DNA of 64,000 bases from Candidatus Zixiibacteriota bacterium. Lineage in GTDB: Bacteria; Zixibacteria; MSB-5A5; UBA10806; 4484-95. A model generated the notes under the pieces. The model saw nothing but the letters and a program-made list of their open reading frames with translations. It had not been told where the DNA came from and made no database searches. The DNA is taken from NCBI GenBank assembly GCA_024231855.1, contig JAAEQD010000106.1, forward strand, positions 1 to 64,000, written 5' to 3'. Positions within the stretch are counted from its first letter, which is position 1; every line of letters begins with the position of its first letter. The translations under genes were made by a program, and so were the position numbers. Positions 9,052 through 16,852 of the stretch are shown one piece after another.

Positions 9052-10839
9052 TTACAGGACTGCCCCGGGACTGCTTTTAAGCACAGTTTCAATACGATCA
9101 ACCAGTTCATCTCTTAGAAATTGTCTGCCATCATATTTTAGAATTATATCCGTAATTTTTAAACCGGTATTTTGCCTGATAATGTCTCCTAATTGACCGG
9201 TCGAATTATTCTCAATCAGAACGGCGTGATTAGAATTTTCCAGAACATCAGCAATTCGTGTCGCGGGAAATGGTTCCATATAGATAACCTGGAGAAAATT
9301 ACATTTTACTCCCTGCCGCTTTTCTAATACCGATATCGCGTCAAGAATTACTCGCTTCGTTGATCCCCAGCCGACCAGAGTAATATCCGCCCTGGAATCA
9401 CCGTGAAGTTTAATTCCTATCTCAGAAACATCGTAAGATTCGATTTTTCGCGAACGTTTATCAACCTGGGCTACACAGCTTTCAGAATCCTCAGTGAGCA
9501 GGCCATATTCAGTATGCGCATTTCCGGTTGATTTAAAAACTCCCCCGGGAGTACCGGGCAAGGTGCGTGGAGAAATCCCTGAATCGGTGATTAGATAACG
9601 TTTGTATGCTCCCAGCTTGCTTAATTCGTTCTCATGATGAACCTGACCTCGATCGATTTTCATATTATCGGAGTTGAATAAATCATAGGTCCAATAAGAT
9701 TCGCTTAGATGTTTATCCGACAGAACAATAACTGGTGTTTGATATTTATCCGCCAAATTGAAAGCGTCAAACGTATAACGATAAGCCTCGGCCGGGTCGC
9801 CCGGAGTAATAACAATGCGCGGGAAATCACCCTGGTGAGCGGATAAAACGAATTTCAGATCACCCTGTTCCGTTCTTGTTGGCAAGCCTGTCGCGGGTCC
9901 CGGTCTTTGAGATTCAAAAATTACCAAAGGTATCTCGGCCATCCCGGCTAATCCCATATATTCGGTCATCAGGCAAAAACCGCCGCCCGATGTTCCGGTC
10001 ATCGATCTCGCGCCCGCGAAAGATGCTCCTATCGCCAATCCTATAGCGGAAATTTCATCTTCAGGGAGCATTGTTATAATATCATATTCGCGCGCGTGTT
10101 TGCTTAAGTAGCCTAATACCGACGAAGATGGACTCATCGGATAGCTCGCGTAGAATTTCAAACCGGCTTTGATGGCGCCCATGGAGACCGCGTCATTTCC
10201 CGTCAAGAACATCCTATTTGGCGCCCCGCGTTCTTTCAGAAAAACACCGAATCGCTCAGAGTATTCTTCTCTTGTTTTATCATAGCCATGCCTGGCGCCT
10301 TCCAGGTTCTGTTTAACGATCTTATCTTCGAACCTGGACAAAGTTTGACGAAGCATACCGGCCAGATGCTCGAAATCAAGTCTTAGCAGTCCTACCACGG
10401 CTCCTAGTCCGATAGAATTGATCATTCTTTTTGAGCCGCCTAATTCAACTGCTATATCGGCAAGAGGAATATCGATAACCGTTATATCGTTCCGTTCGAT
10501 TGGATTTAACTTAAGTCCAATGTCAATATGACTTAATTCCAGATTTTGACTATCATATATAAGCGCGCCACCGGGACGAATTTCATTGATATGCTCATTC
10601 ACGGTTTTAACATCAAGAGCCAGGAGTAAGTCAATATGGCTGGTTTGACTTCCTGTATTCTCTTCAGAAACCATAATGTGAGCGTAATTATGTTCACCCT
10701 TGATATTTGATGGATACTCGAGATTAACGAACGCGTATAAGCCGGCTCTTGTACATAACCTGGCAAAAGAGGTGGCAACAGTTTGAACTCCCTGACCGGC
10801 ATAACCGCCTATCAATAAATTAAGATCATTCACTTTCAC
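9052..10839 (-). CDS. korA: 2-oxoacid:ferredoxin oxidoreductase, fused gamma-alpha subunit
   Basis: A 595-residue fusion. Residues 1 to about 190 are the gamma domain (NLLIGGYAGQGVQTVATSFA; later GGSKRMINSIGLGAVVGLL). The remainder is the pyrimidine-binding alpha domain with GNDAVSMGAIKAGLKFYASYPMSP split over its start, then ARSMTGTSGGGFCLMTEYMG and PTRTEQGDLKF. This gamma-alpha arrangement is the standard two-subunit KorAB architecture. It precedes korB by 15 bases. It completes a CoA-dependent, ferredoxin-reducing decarboxylase used in anaerobic or reductive TCA metabolism. Confidence 0.92.
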   Translation of the reverse strand: MKVNDLNLLIGGYAGQGVQTVATSFARLCTRAGLYAFVNLEYPSNIKGEHNYAHIMVSEENTGSQTSHIDLLLALDVKTVNEHINEIRPGGALIYDSQNLELSHIDIGLKLNPIERNDITVIDIPLADIAVELGGSKRMINSIGLGAVVGLLRLDFEHLAGMLRQTLSRFEDKIVKQNLEGARHGYDKTREEYSERFGVFLKERGAPNRMFLTGNDAVSMGAIKAGLKFYASYPMSPSSSVLGYLSKHAREYDIITMLPEDEISAIGLAIGASFAGARSMTGTSGGGFCLMTEYMGLAGMAEIPLVIFESQRPGPATGLPTRTEQGDLKFVLSAHQGDFPRIVITPGDPAEAYRYTFDAFNLADKYQTPVIVLSDKHLSESYWTYDLFNSDNMKIDRGQVHHENELSKLGAYKRYLITDSGISPRTLPGTPGGVFKSTGNAHTEYGLLTEDSESCVAQVDKRSRKIESYDVSEIGIKLHGDSRADITLVGWGSTKRVILDAISVLEKRQGVKCNFLQVIYMEPFPATRIADVLENSNHAVLIENNSTGQLGDIIRQNTGLKITDIILKYDGRQFLRDELVDRIETVLKSSPGAVL

Positions 10840-10926
10840 GGAAATAGCTCCTGATTATTTTACTCATATGGGCTATTGATTCCATTTCAAAGTATACCTG
10901 TTCCGTCCCAATATCACTATCAAGAA

Positions 10927-10951
10927 GGGGTTAACCACATCTGTCAACCCC
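10927..10951 (-). terminator. possible terminator after rubrerythrin
   Basis: GGGGTT and AACCCC (6 bp) face each other across 13 bases, just past the rubrerythrin stop on the minus strand. The transcript would continue CTTCTTG, a weak U tract. It may end the rubrerythrin transcript before korA. Confidence 0.4.
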
Positions 10952-10962
10952 ATAGAGATTTT

Positions 10963-11538
10963 CTACCAGTTCTCGGCCAAAAGTTCAAAATGCGCTTGAG
11001 GATGAGCGCAGGCCAGACACGCTTTCGGGGCTTCAGTACCTTCATAAATATAGCCACACTTACGGCATCGCCAGACAACTTTTTTGTCTTTTCTAAAAAC
11101 CGAACCGGCTTCCACATTTTTCAGAAGGCCGAGGAAACGTTTTTCGTGCTGTTTTTCGGCAATAGCGATAGCATCGATAACCCGGGCAATCGTTTCAAAA
11201 CCTTCCTCACGGGCAATTCGAGCGAATTCAGGATACATAGTTTCCCATTCATAATGCTCGCCACCAGCCGCCGACTTGAGGTTTTCAGCCGTATCGCCTA
11301 TTCGACCAGCCGGAAAAGCAGCCCGGATTTCAACATCGCCGCCTTCGAGAAACTTAAATAACCTTTTAGCATGCGCTTTTTCGTGCTTGGCGGTTTCTTC
11401 GAATATGTGGGATATTTGAACGAAACCCTCCTTTTTAGCTTTACCGGCAAAATAGGTGTAACGATTTCTCGCCTGCGATTCACCGGCGAAGGCGGTAAGA
11501 AGATTCATCTCGGTTTTTGTTCCTTTTAAACCAGGCAT
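10963..11538 (-). CDS. rubrerythrin
   Basis: A 191-residue classical rubrerythrin. The N-terminal diiron four-helix domain shows LLTAFAGESQARNRYTYFA, FEETAKHEKAHAKRLF and AIAIAEKQHEKRFLGLL, supplying the Glu/His ligands. The C-terminal rubredoxin-like domain is WRCRKCGYIYEGTEAPKAC followed by LACAHPQAHFELL. It is an NADH- or rubredoxin-dependent peroxidase that protects anaerobes from hydrogen peroxide. It lies 21 bases after the ferritin gene and is the 3'-most gene of the oxidative-stress run that starts at the PerR gene. Confidence 0.96.
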   Translation of the reverse strand: MPGLKGTKTEMNLLTAFAGESQARNRYTYFAGKAKKEGFVQISHIFEETAKHEKAHAKRLFKFLEGGDVEIRAAFPAGRIGDTAENLKSAAGGEHYEWETMYPEFARIAREEGFETIARVIDAIAIAEKQHEKRFLGLLKNVEAGSVFRKDKKVVWRCRKCGYIYEGTEAPKACLACAHPQAHFELLAENW

Positions 11539-11559
11539 CCCAATTCTCCACTTAATATA

Positions 11560-12081
11560 TTAGGCGTTTTTATCCGATTGAGCGGGCGGCGTAAAAACCC
11601 GTGCTCCCAGCTCTCGGTCGATCATTAAAAGGCCATGCCCATTATCACCGATAATCCTTAATTGCTGGACAATTTCATCGGCAGTGGCTTCCTCTTCGAC
11701 CTGCTCGTTGACAAACCAATCTAAAAATATTTGTGAAGCCCGATCTTTCTCTTCCATCGCCAGATGGACCAAATCATTGAAACAACCGGATATATGCTGT
11801 TCATGCTTATAGGCGGCTTCAAACGCTTCCAAAGGAGAATTCCATTCATTTTGCGGCTTGTTAATATTTTGAAGTTGTACATTACCGCCGCGCTCGTTGA
11901 TATAGTCAAATATCTTTATCGCGTGCATTTGCTCTTCCAGATTCTGAATCTTCATCCAGTTCGCGAAACCTTTCAGGTTTTTAGTTTCAAACCAGGCTGA
12001 CATCGATAGATAAAGATACGCTGAATAAAACTCTTCCTGTATCTGGCCGTTCAGGGCGCCTTCCATCTTTTTGCTTATCAC
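11560..12081 (-). CDS. ferritin (FtnA-type)
   Basis: A 173-residue non-haem ferritin. The N-terminus LNGQIQEEFYSAYLYLSMSA holds the first ferroxidase glutamate, and NLEEQMHAIKIFDYINERGG carries the E-x2-H pair of helix B. The later NEQVEEEATADEIV is the helix D region. It would form the 24-subunit shell that oxidises Fe(II) and stores it as Fe(III), limiting Fenton chemistry. It lies between rubrerythrin and a second ferritin-like protein, all in one direction with short spacers. Confidence 0.95.
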   Translation of the reverse strand: MISKKMEGALNGQIQEEFYSAYLYLSMSAWFETKNLKGFANWMKIQNLEEQMHAIKIFDYINERGGNVQLQNINKPQNEWNSPLEAFEAAYKHEQHISGCFNDLVHLAMEEKDRASQIFLDWFVNEQVEEEATADEIVQQLRIIGDNGHGLLMIDRELGARVFTPPAQSDKNA

Positions 12082-12113
12082 TGCTATCTCCCTAAAATTC
12101 TAAAGTGTTGTTT

Positions 12114-12566
12114 TTAATTTTCCGTTAGAACGAATTCATCATATTCGATTTCAAAACGTAGTTTATGCTTGGCTTCTTCTTGAGCCAGATCAAGCAGGGT
12201 GGCCTTCAAATTCGCGTCATCGGTAGACGAGGCGAGGTCGTTATAGAGCTTATAAGCCGCTTTCTCGGCTTTCATGGCTACAATTAAAGCATCTTGATAA
12301 TTCAGATTGGAATCAAGATCGATCTCGACCAGGCTATCTCCAAGTTTTAAATCTATTATTTTTTTCTCGGAACCGACCATCAATTTGCCTTTCTGGACCG
12401 CCAGAAGTTTCGCCTTATGACCTTTTTCCTCCATGGCGAACTCCTCAAACACCTTTTTCATATAAGGCCTGTCCATTTTGGAAGCCAGGTTAGCGTAAAA
12501 TTCCGCGGCAGTTTCTTCGTTCTTAATGGCAAAATCCAGAATCTGATCAACTGATTCGAAATTCAT
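12114..12566 (-). CDS. ferritin-like diiron protein (rubrerythrin family, no rubredoxin domain)
   Basis: A 150-residue helical protein with the diiron pattern of the rubrerythrin family: KNEETAAEFYANLASKM, FEEFAMEEKGHKAKLL, a third helix MKAEKAAYKLYNDLA and the final LAQEEAKHKLRFEIEYDEF. Each helix supplies the expected glutamates, with histidines in EEKGH and EEAKH. It lacks a rubredoxin domain. It is similar in plan to the gene at 5280-5762, suggesting two paralogues. The short distances to ferritin (32 bases) and desulfoferrodoxin (25 bases) point to one transcript. The role is probably peroxide reduction, inferred from family and neighbours. Confidence 0.85.
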   Translation of the reverse strand: MNFESVDQILDFAIKNEETAAEFYANLASKMDRPYMKKVFEEFAMEEKGHKAKLLAVQKGKLMVGSEKKIIDLKLGDSLVEIDLDSNLNYQDALIVAMKAEKAAYKLYNDLASSTDDANLKATLLDLAQEEAKHKLRFEIEYDEFVLTEN

Positions 12567-12591
12567 AATTTATTTCTCCTTTAAGATTGTT

Positions 12592-12966
12592 TTATCCCTT
12601 CCACAAACCATGAAGATTGCAAAATTCCCGGGCTTCTATTTTATCCGCTTTGATTTCGAAAACGGCTTCCGGCGCGTCACCAGGATTTAGAAATTTCCGA
12701 TACGCCTTGCCATCGGCAATGGCCTCGATCCATTCGATAGAGTGCTTCTCCTCCATCGGATGGGCGACACTACCGACCGTCACCTTAAATCCTTCGGCCG
12801 TTTTCTCGACCACCGGAACATGCTTCTCGGTAGCCGCGTCGGTTGAATTTTCAGCTAACAAGCCCATTGGCTGACCACAGCAGACAAGTTCGCCCGTCGA
12901 GGCGTGAATCACTTCAGTCATGTTTCCACAAACAATACATTTGTAAATCTGTAATTTTTCAGTCAT
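12592..12966 (-). CDS. desulfoferrodoxin (superoxide reductase, 2Fe type)
   Basis: A 124-residue protein with both iron sites of a class I superoxide reductase. The N-terminal desulforedoxin domain has YKCIVCGN and [10 protein letters not shown], four cysteines binding the Fe(SCys)4 centre. The C-terminal domain has the Fe(His)4Cys catalytic site: [24 protein letters not shown] and [10 protein letters not shown]. It reduces superoxide to hydrogen peroxide without producing oxygen, with electrons from rubredoxin; rubrerythrin and peroxiredoxins nearby can then remove the peroxide. About 107 bases separate it from the lyase gene upstream, room for a promoter. Confidence 0.96.
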   Translation of the reverse strand: MTEKLQIYKCIVCGNMTEVIHASTGELVCCGQPMGLLAENSTDAATEKHVPVVEKTAEGFKVTVGSVAHPMEEKHSIEWIEAIADGKAYRKFLNPGDAPEAVFEIKADKIEAREFCNLHGLWKG

Positions 12967-13073
12967 TTGAATCCTCCTTAAAACCTAATTTTTCAATGAA
13001 ACAACATAGTAAAAACAAGCCCAAAAGTAACTAAATTTAATCTCAGGCAAATGATTTTTCAAGCATTAAATAT

Positions 13074-14468
13074 TCATTCTCCCGTCATTTCGCGAATATC
13101 GAGAATTTTTTCCAATTGGGATTCGTTGAATAAATTCTTACTAACGACCAATTCTCTGATCGTAAGATTTTTATCGAGCGCTTCTTTGGCGATCTCAGCC
13201 GCTTTGTTGTAGCCAATATGTGGATTAAGCGCCGTGGCCAACGCCGGACTGCGTTCGGCGTATTTTCTACAATTCTCGATATTAGCCATGATACCCGAGA
13301 CACATCGGTCGGTAAAGCTTTCGATACCACCGTATAATATTTCAATTTCCATCAGGAGATTGTAAGCGATAACAGGCATCATAACATTAAGTTCAAGTTG
13401 GCCGGCCCTGGCGGCATGCGCTATTACCGTATCACATCCCATGGCCTGGTAGCAAACCATATTCAGCATTTCCGCCATAACCGGATTTACTTTACCCGGC
13501 ATTATAGAGGATCCCGGTTGAACCGCCGGTAAACTAATTTCCGCCAAACCGGCTCTTGGCCCCGATGACAACAAGCGGAAATCGTCGGCGATTTTGCTCA
13601 AATTGACAACCAGGACTCTCAATGCCCCCGCGATACTTACGACCGCGTCAAAACTCTGCATCGCCTCGAACATATTCCCAGCCGTTGAAAATTTAAAACC
13701 GGTGGCCTGCCGTATATGCTCGATGACTTTCTCCCGATACTCCGGGCCGGCATTCAATCCCGTCCCAACAGCGCTGCCCCCGATAGCCAGTTTAAGCAAT
13801 TCCTTGCTCGCTAATTCGATCCGTTCATGATCAGCCCGAATCATTGCCTCGTATGCCCCAAACTCCTGACCTAATCGGATAGGAACGGCATCCTGTAGAT
13901 GAGTTCGGCCAACTTTAAGAACATCATCGAATTCCCGGGCTTTGTCCCGAAGCGAATCGGCCAGTTTCTTTACCGAGGGAAGGAGGTGTTTGGAGATTTC
14001 CACATAGGCCGCGATATGAATAGCGCCGTGAATCGTATCATTAGTTGATTGTCCCATATTTACATGGTCGTTGGGATGGACCGGTTTATATTCGCCGATT
14101 TTGGCGCCGAGTGTTTCATTCGCTCTGTTGGCGATAACCTCATTAATATTCATGTTTTGCGATGTACCGGCCCCGGCCTGAAAAACATCCACCACGAATT
14201 GATCTTTAAATTTACCGGCCGTTATCTCGCTTGAGGCATTAATTATGGCTTCACCGATAATCATATCAAGCTTGCCAGAATCTAAATTAGCCTTTGCCGC
14301 CGCCTGTTTGATTATCGCCTGGGCCCATATGAAAACCGGCTGTAAATGAAATCCGCTTACTTTGAAGTTCTCGACTGCTCGCTGAGTCTGGGCTCCAAAA
14401 TACGCGCCTGATGCCACCTTAACCTTGCCAAGCGTATCGCGTTCTATTCGGTCGTTTGATTTAGCCAT
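13074..14468 (-). CDS. fumarase class II / aspartate ammonia-lyase family enzyme
   Basis: A 464-residue member of the fumarase/aspartase superfamily. The signature loop GSSIMPGKVNPVMAEM holds the catalytic serine, and HPNDHVNMGQSTNDTIHGAI and GAGTSQNMNINEVIANRA are the other two conserved regions. It adds or removes water (fumarase) or ammonia (aspartase) at fumarate. The loop G-K-V-N-P-V and GTSQNMN combine features of both groups, so the exact reaction is left open; a TCA-cycle fumarase is the simpler guess. It lies inside the oxidative-stress cluster. Fumarase class II needs no iron-sulfur cluster and so tolerates oxidants, which would fit this position. Confidence 0.88.
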   Translation of the reverse strand: MAKSNDRIERDTLGKVKVASGAYFGAQTQRAVENFKVSGFHLQPVFIWAQAIIKQAAAKANLDSGKLDMIIGEAIINASSEITAGKFKDQFVVDVFQAGAGTSQNMNINEVIANRANETLGAKIGEYKPVHPNDHVNMGQSTNDTIHGAIHIAAYVEISKHLLPSVKKLADSLRDKAREFDDVLKVGRTHLQDAVPIRLGQEFGAYEAMIRADHERIELASKELLKLAIGGSAVGTGLNAGPEYREKVIEHIRQATGFKFSTAGNMFEAMQSFDAVVSIAGALRVLVVNLSKIADDFRLLSSGPRAGLAEISLPAVQPGSSIMPGKVNPVMAEMLNMVCYQAMGCDTVIAHAARAGQLELNVMMPVIAYNLLMEIEILYGGIESFTDRCVSGIMANIENCRKYAERSPALATALNPHIGYNKAAEIAKEALDKNLTIRELVVSKNLFNESQLEKILDIREMTGE

Positions 14469-14482
14469 CTTAACTATTGAAA

Positions 14483-14998
14483 TCAGATCAACTTTCCGAC
14501 AGATTCCAATACCTCATCGTAATCAGGCTCCGATCCGGTTTCTTTAACATATTGGATATATTGAACTTTGCCGTCGACATCAATAACAAATATGGTTCTG
14601 GCCAGCAGTCTTAATCCCTTAATCAATACCCCATAAGACATGCCGAATTTACCATCCCGGTGATCCGACAGAAGATGTATATTCTTTACGCCGGCTTCCT
14701 CGGACCATCTCTTTTGGGCAAATGGTAAATCCATACTCATTGTCAAAAATACTACGTCATCGCCAAGTTTCCTGGCTTGTTCGCTGAATTGTTTCGTTTC
14801 AATATCACAAATCTGGGTATCGAGGGACGGGACGGTCGAAACAACCACCACTTTGCCCTTAAATGAGGATAGTTTAATCGGCTGAAGGCTGTTGTCCATT
14901 GCTTCAAAATCTGGCGCCATATCGCCGACTTTAATCTCTGAGCCGATAAGGGTCAAAGGTTTGCCCTTCATTTCGACAATTCCGGTTCTTTCATTCAT
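14483..14998 (-). CDS. tpx: thiol peroxidase (Tpx-type peroxiredoxin)
   Basis: The start is placed at 14998 (MNERTGIVEMKGKPLTLIG), directly after a GAGGAGG site; an upstream ATG in the same frame would add 21 residues overlapping the previous stop. The 171-residue protein has the Tpx pattern: GDMAPDFEAMDN, then VVSTVPSLDTQICDIETKQF. The peroxidatic-cysteine position of most Tpx proteins (T-x-x-C) falls within VPSLDTQIC, where the only cysteine is the IC. It reduces hydrogen and alkyl peroxides with thioredoxin. It follows a second peroxiredoxin gene by about 60 bases and precedes the fumarase-family gene. Confidence 0.9.
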   Translation of the reverse strand: MNERTGIVEMKGKPLTLIGSEIKVGDMAPDFEAMDNSLQPIKLSSFKGKVVVVSTVPSLDTQICDIETKQFSEQARKLGDDVVFLTMSMDLPFAQKRWSEEAGVKNIHLLSDHRDGKFGMSYGVLIKGLRLLARTIFVIDVDGKVQYIQYVKETGSEPDYDEVLESVGKLI

Positions 14999-15060
14999 TG
15001 TGTTATCCTCCTCATTGAAACTACCGGTGGAATCCGTTTCCACCGGTAATTCTGTTATCA

Positions 15061-15648
15061 TTACACATGGGCGGCCAAATATTCGGCAACGCCCTCCGCG
15101 GTAGCTTTCATTCCATCTTCACCGTCACGCCAATTGGCCGGGCAGACCTCGCCATGTTTCTCGGTGAACCGTAACGCGTCAACCATACGTAAAGCCTCGT
15201 CGACATTCCTGCCGAGCGGCAGATCGTTAATCACCGAATGACGGATTATACCTTCCTTATCTATAAGGAACAGACCTCTCAGAGCGACCGACTCATCGAA
15301 CAATACGCCATAATCGCGTGAAATGTTCTTGTTTAGATCGGCCACCAATGGATATTTTATCAGCCCGATACCACCATTTTTCGGATCAGTGTTTTTCCAG
15401 GCAAAATGAGTGAACTGCGAATCTATCGATACACCTATGACTTCCGTATTTTTTGCTTTGAATTTATCGAGAGCCTTATCGAAAGCGATAATCTCCGAGG
15501 GACAGACGAAGGTGAAATCAAGCGGATAAAAGAACAACACTACATATTTACCGCGATACGAGGAAAGTTTCAACTCCTCGATTGCGTTATTGCCCATAAC
15601 CGCTTGAGCGGTGAAATCGGGGGCTTCTTTTGTTACCAGGTTAGACAT
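15061..15648 (-). CDS. peroxiredoxin, typical 2-Cys (AhpC/TSA family)
   Basis: A 195-residue typical 2-Cys peroxiredoxin. [20 protein letters not shown] carries the peroxidatic cysteine in the FVCPSE motif, and the C-terminal [11 protein letters not shown] carries the resolving cysteine in VCPANW. It reduces peroxides as a decameric enzyme and is re-reduced by thioredoxin or a dedicated reductase; no ahpF is seen in the window. It lies upstream of tpx and downstream of the PerR gene pair, consistent with peroxide-responsive control, which is an inference. Confidence 0.95.
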   Translation of the reverse strand: MSNLVTKEAPDFTAQAVMGNNAIEELKLSSYRGKYVVLFFYPLDFTFVCPSEIIAFDKALDKFKAKNTEVIGVSIDSQFTHFAWKNTDPKNGGIGLIKYPLVADLNKNISRDYGVLFDESVALRGLFLIDKEGIIRHSVINDLPLGRNVDEALRMVDALRFTEKHGEVCPANWRDGEDGMKATAEGVAEYLAAHV

Positions 15649-15722
15649 CGTTAACTCCTATCAGTAAATGTGTTTAAAATTAATTCCTAAAACAATAGAA
15701 AAATCGTAATAAATTACATGTT

Positions 15723-16160
15723 TTAGCCGTAAGGATACATACCCTTTTTAATTGTCTCGAATGAGTCAAGAAGCTTATTGTGCTTCTCTTCATCGATAAG
15801 CAGGTAGTCAAGCAGATACTCCTGCACTACCATCTTCTTTCCCTTCAACGATCCTAAAGCTTCATTGGCTAGCTCAACTGTTTTCTGCTCCAGTTTGATA
15901 TGCTTTTCTATCAGATCCCACACCTCGATAAGCTCATCCGGCGATACTGTAATGGTTTTGGATTCCAAACTATCGGCAATCATCTCCTGTATACGGTAAT
16001 GCATTTGCGAATCCCGTTGAATGATTTCCATAATAATACGAATGATTGGGTTTTCAGTCTTCTCGATAACACTGCCAGTCGAGGCAACCGAAGCGTCTTC
16101 GATTTTCTGCCAGCGTCTCATATTCGAGACTATCTGTTCTTGAATTTCTTTGGCGGACAT
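15723..16160 (-). CDS. uncharacterised helical protein coupled to PerR (ferritin-like bundle suspected)
   Basis: A 145-residue, almost entirely helical protein with no signal peptide and no cysteines. Its last helices read KHIKLEQKTVELANEAL and YLLIDEEKHNKLLDSF; E-E-K-H is the helix-4 motif of ferritin-like proteins. QRDSQMHYRIQEMI could be an earlier helix with a histidine. The start codon overlaps the PerR stop by one base (TAATG), so the two are translationally coupled. It is probably a metal-binding or peroxide-related partner. I do not recognise a named family and the ferritin-like assignment is tentative. Confidence 0.6.
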   Translation of the reverse strand: MSAKEIQEQIVSNMRRWQKIEDASVASTGSVIEKTENPIIRIIMEIIQRDSQMHYRIQEMIADSLESKTITVSPDELIEVWDLIEKHIKLEQKTVELANEALGSLKGKKMVVQEYLLDYLLIDEEKHNKLLDSFETIKKGMYPYG

Positions 16161-16609
16161 TAGATATTCTCCTTTTTATCTTCTGTAATACTTTTTAATT
16201 CTTCCGATTTTGTTTTATTGATACATTCCGGACATATCCCCTTGAATTCGGGCAAATAATCAACGATTACGAAATCCGTTAATTTGCCGACTTCTTTTTC
16301 AATATCAGTCTTTGGCAAATTAAATATGTCGCCAATCTTGCCGCACCTGATACATCGAACATGGTAATGTTCTTTTATCACCGCATCATATCTGGCTTGT
16401 TCTTTGTCGATATCAAGTTTGCGAATTATATTGTTTTTAGATAGAAAGTCAAGATTTCTGTAAATCGTACCCAAACTAATCCTGGGCAGACTTTCCCTGA
16501 CGATATGATAAAGCTGTTCGGCGGTTGGATGTGAATTATGTTGCTTCAGCTCCTCGATAATAATCCGCCGTTGTATCGTCATCCTGTTTTGGGGCATCGA
16601 TTTCCTCAT
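16160..16609 (-). CDS. Fur-family regulator, PerR-like
   Basis: A 149-residue Fur-superfamily repressor. The winged-helix part shows RMTIQRRIIIEELKQHNSHP and TAEQLYHIVRESLPRISLGT, and the regulatory part begins ARYDAVIKEHYHVRCIRCGK. The structural zinc site is the pair CIRCGK and CPECINK. The aspartate/histidine-rich stretch before the first cysteine pair is where PerR binds Fe or Mn for peroxide sensing. Its position at the 5' end of a peroxiredoxin, Tpx, superoxide reductase, ferritin and rubrerythrin run supports PerR rather than Fur or Zur. A later in-frame ATG four codons in is an alternative start. Confidence 0.85.
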   Translation of the reverse strand: MRKSMPQNRMTIQRRIIIEELKQHNSHPTAEQLYHIVRESLPRISLGTIYRNLDFLSKNNIIRKLDIDKEQARYDAVIKEHYHVRCIRCGKIGDIFNLPKTDIEKEVGKLTDFVIVDYLPEFKGICPECINKTKSEELKSITEDKKENI

Positions 16610-16627
16610 TTGACCATCTCCTTATTC

Positions 16628-16665
16628 ATAACGATTACTATTACTATAATTGATAAATATTAGTT
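16628..16665. promoter_or_regulatory. possible Fur/PerR operator upstream of perR
   Basis: The AT-rich stretch just before the PerR gene contains ATTACTATTACTATAATTGA followed by TAAATATTAG. It resembles, but does not closely match, the PerR box TTATAATnATTATAA. Autoregulation is usual in this family. No experimental or comparative support is available here, so this is a weak suggestion. Confidence 0.25.
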
Positions 16666-16783
16666 CCCATTTTCATAAATTTCATTGAAATTTAATAGGG
16701 AAAGTTTGTAACTTATTGAAATACATAAGAATAGATTTAATTTACTCAGTGATTTCGATGTTCGCGGGATAGTACGGATTATG

Positions 16784-16820
16784 AAAAAAGTAAGGACCTG
16801 ACTCTATCCGTCAGGTCCTT
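16784..16820 (-). terminator. rho-independent terminator
   Basis: A perfect 11-bp inverted repeat (AAGGACCTGAC, 7-base loop, GTCAGGTCCTT) lies 33 bases past the stop of the secreted-protein gene on the minus strand. It is followed in that direction by ACTTTTTTC. It should end that transcript and insulate the perR promoter. Confidence 0.85.
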
Positions 16821-16852
16821 AATTGTTAAATGTGTCAATCGAAGATTAAGTT

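Noticed and set aside
36-16609. Other in-frame TGA codons suggesting more selenoproteins among the peroxiredoxin, Tpx and rubrerythrin genes
   Set aside because: The active-site positions seen in these genes are cysteines, and no interrupted frames with downstream hairpins were noticed.
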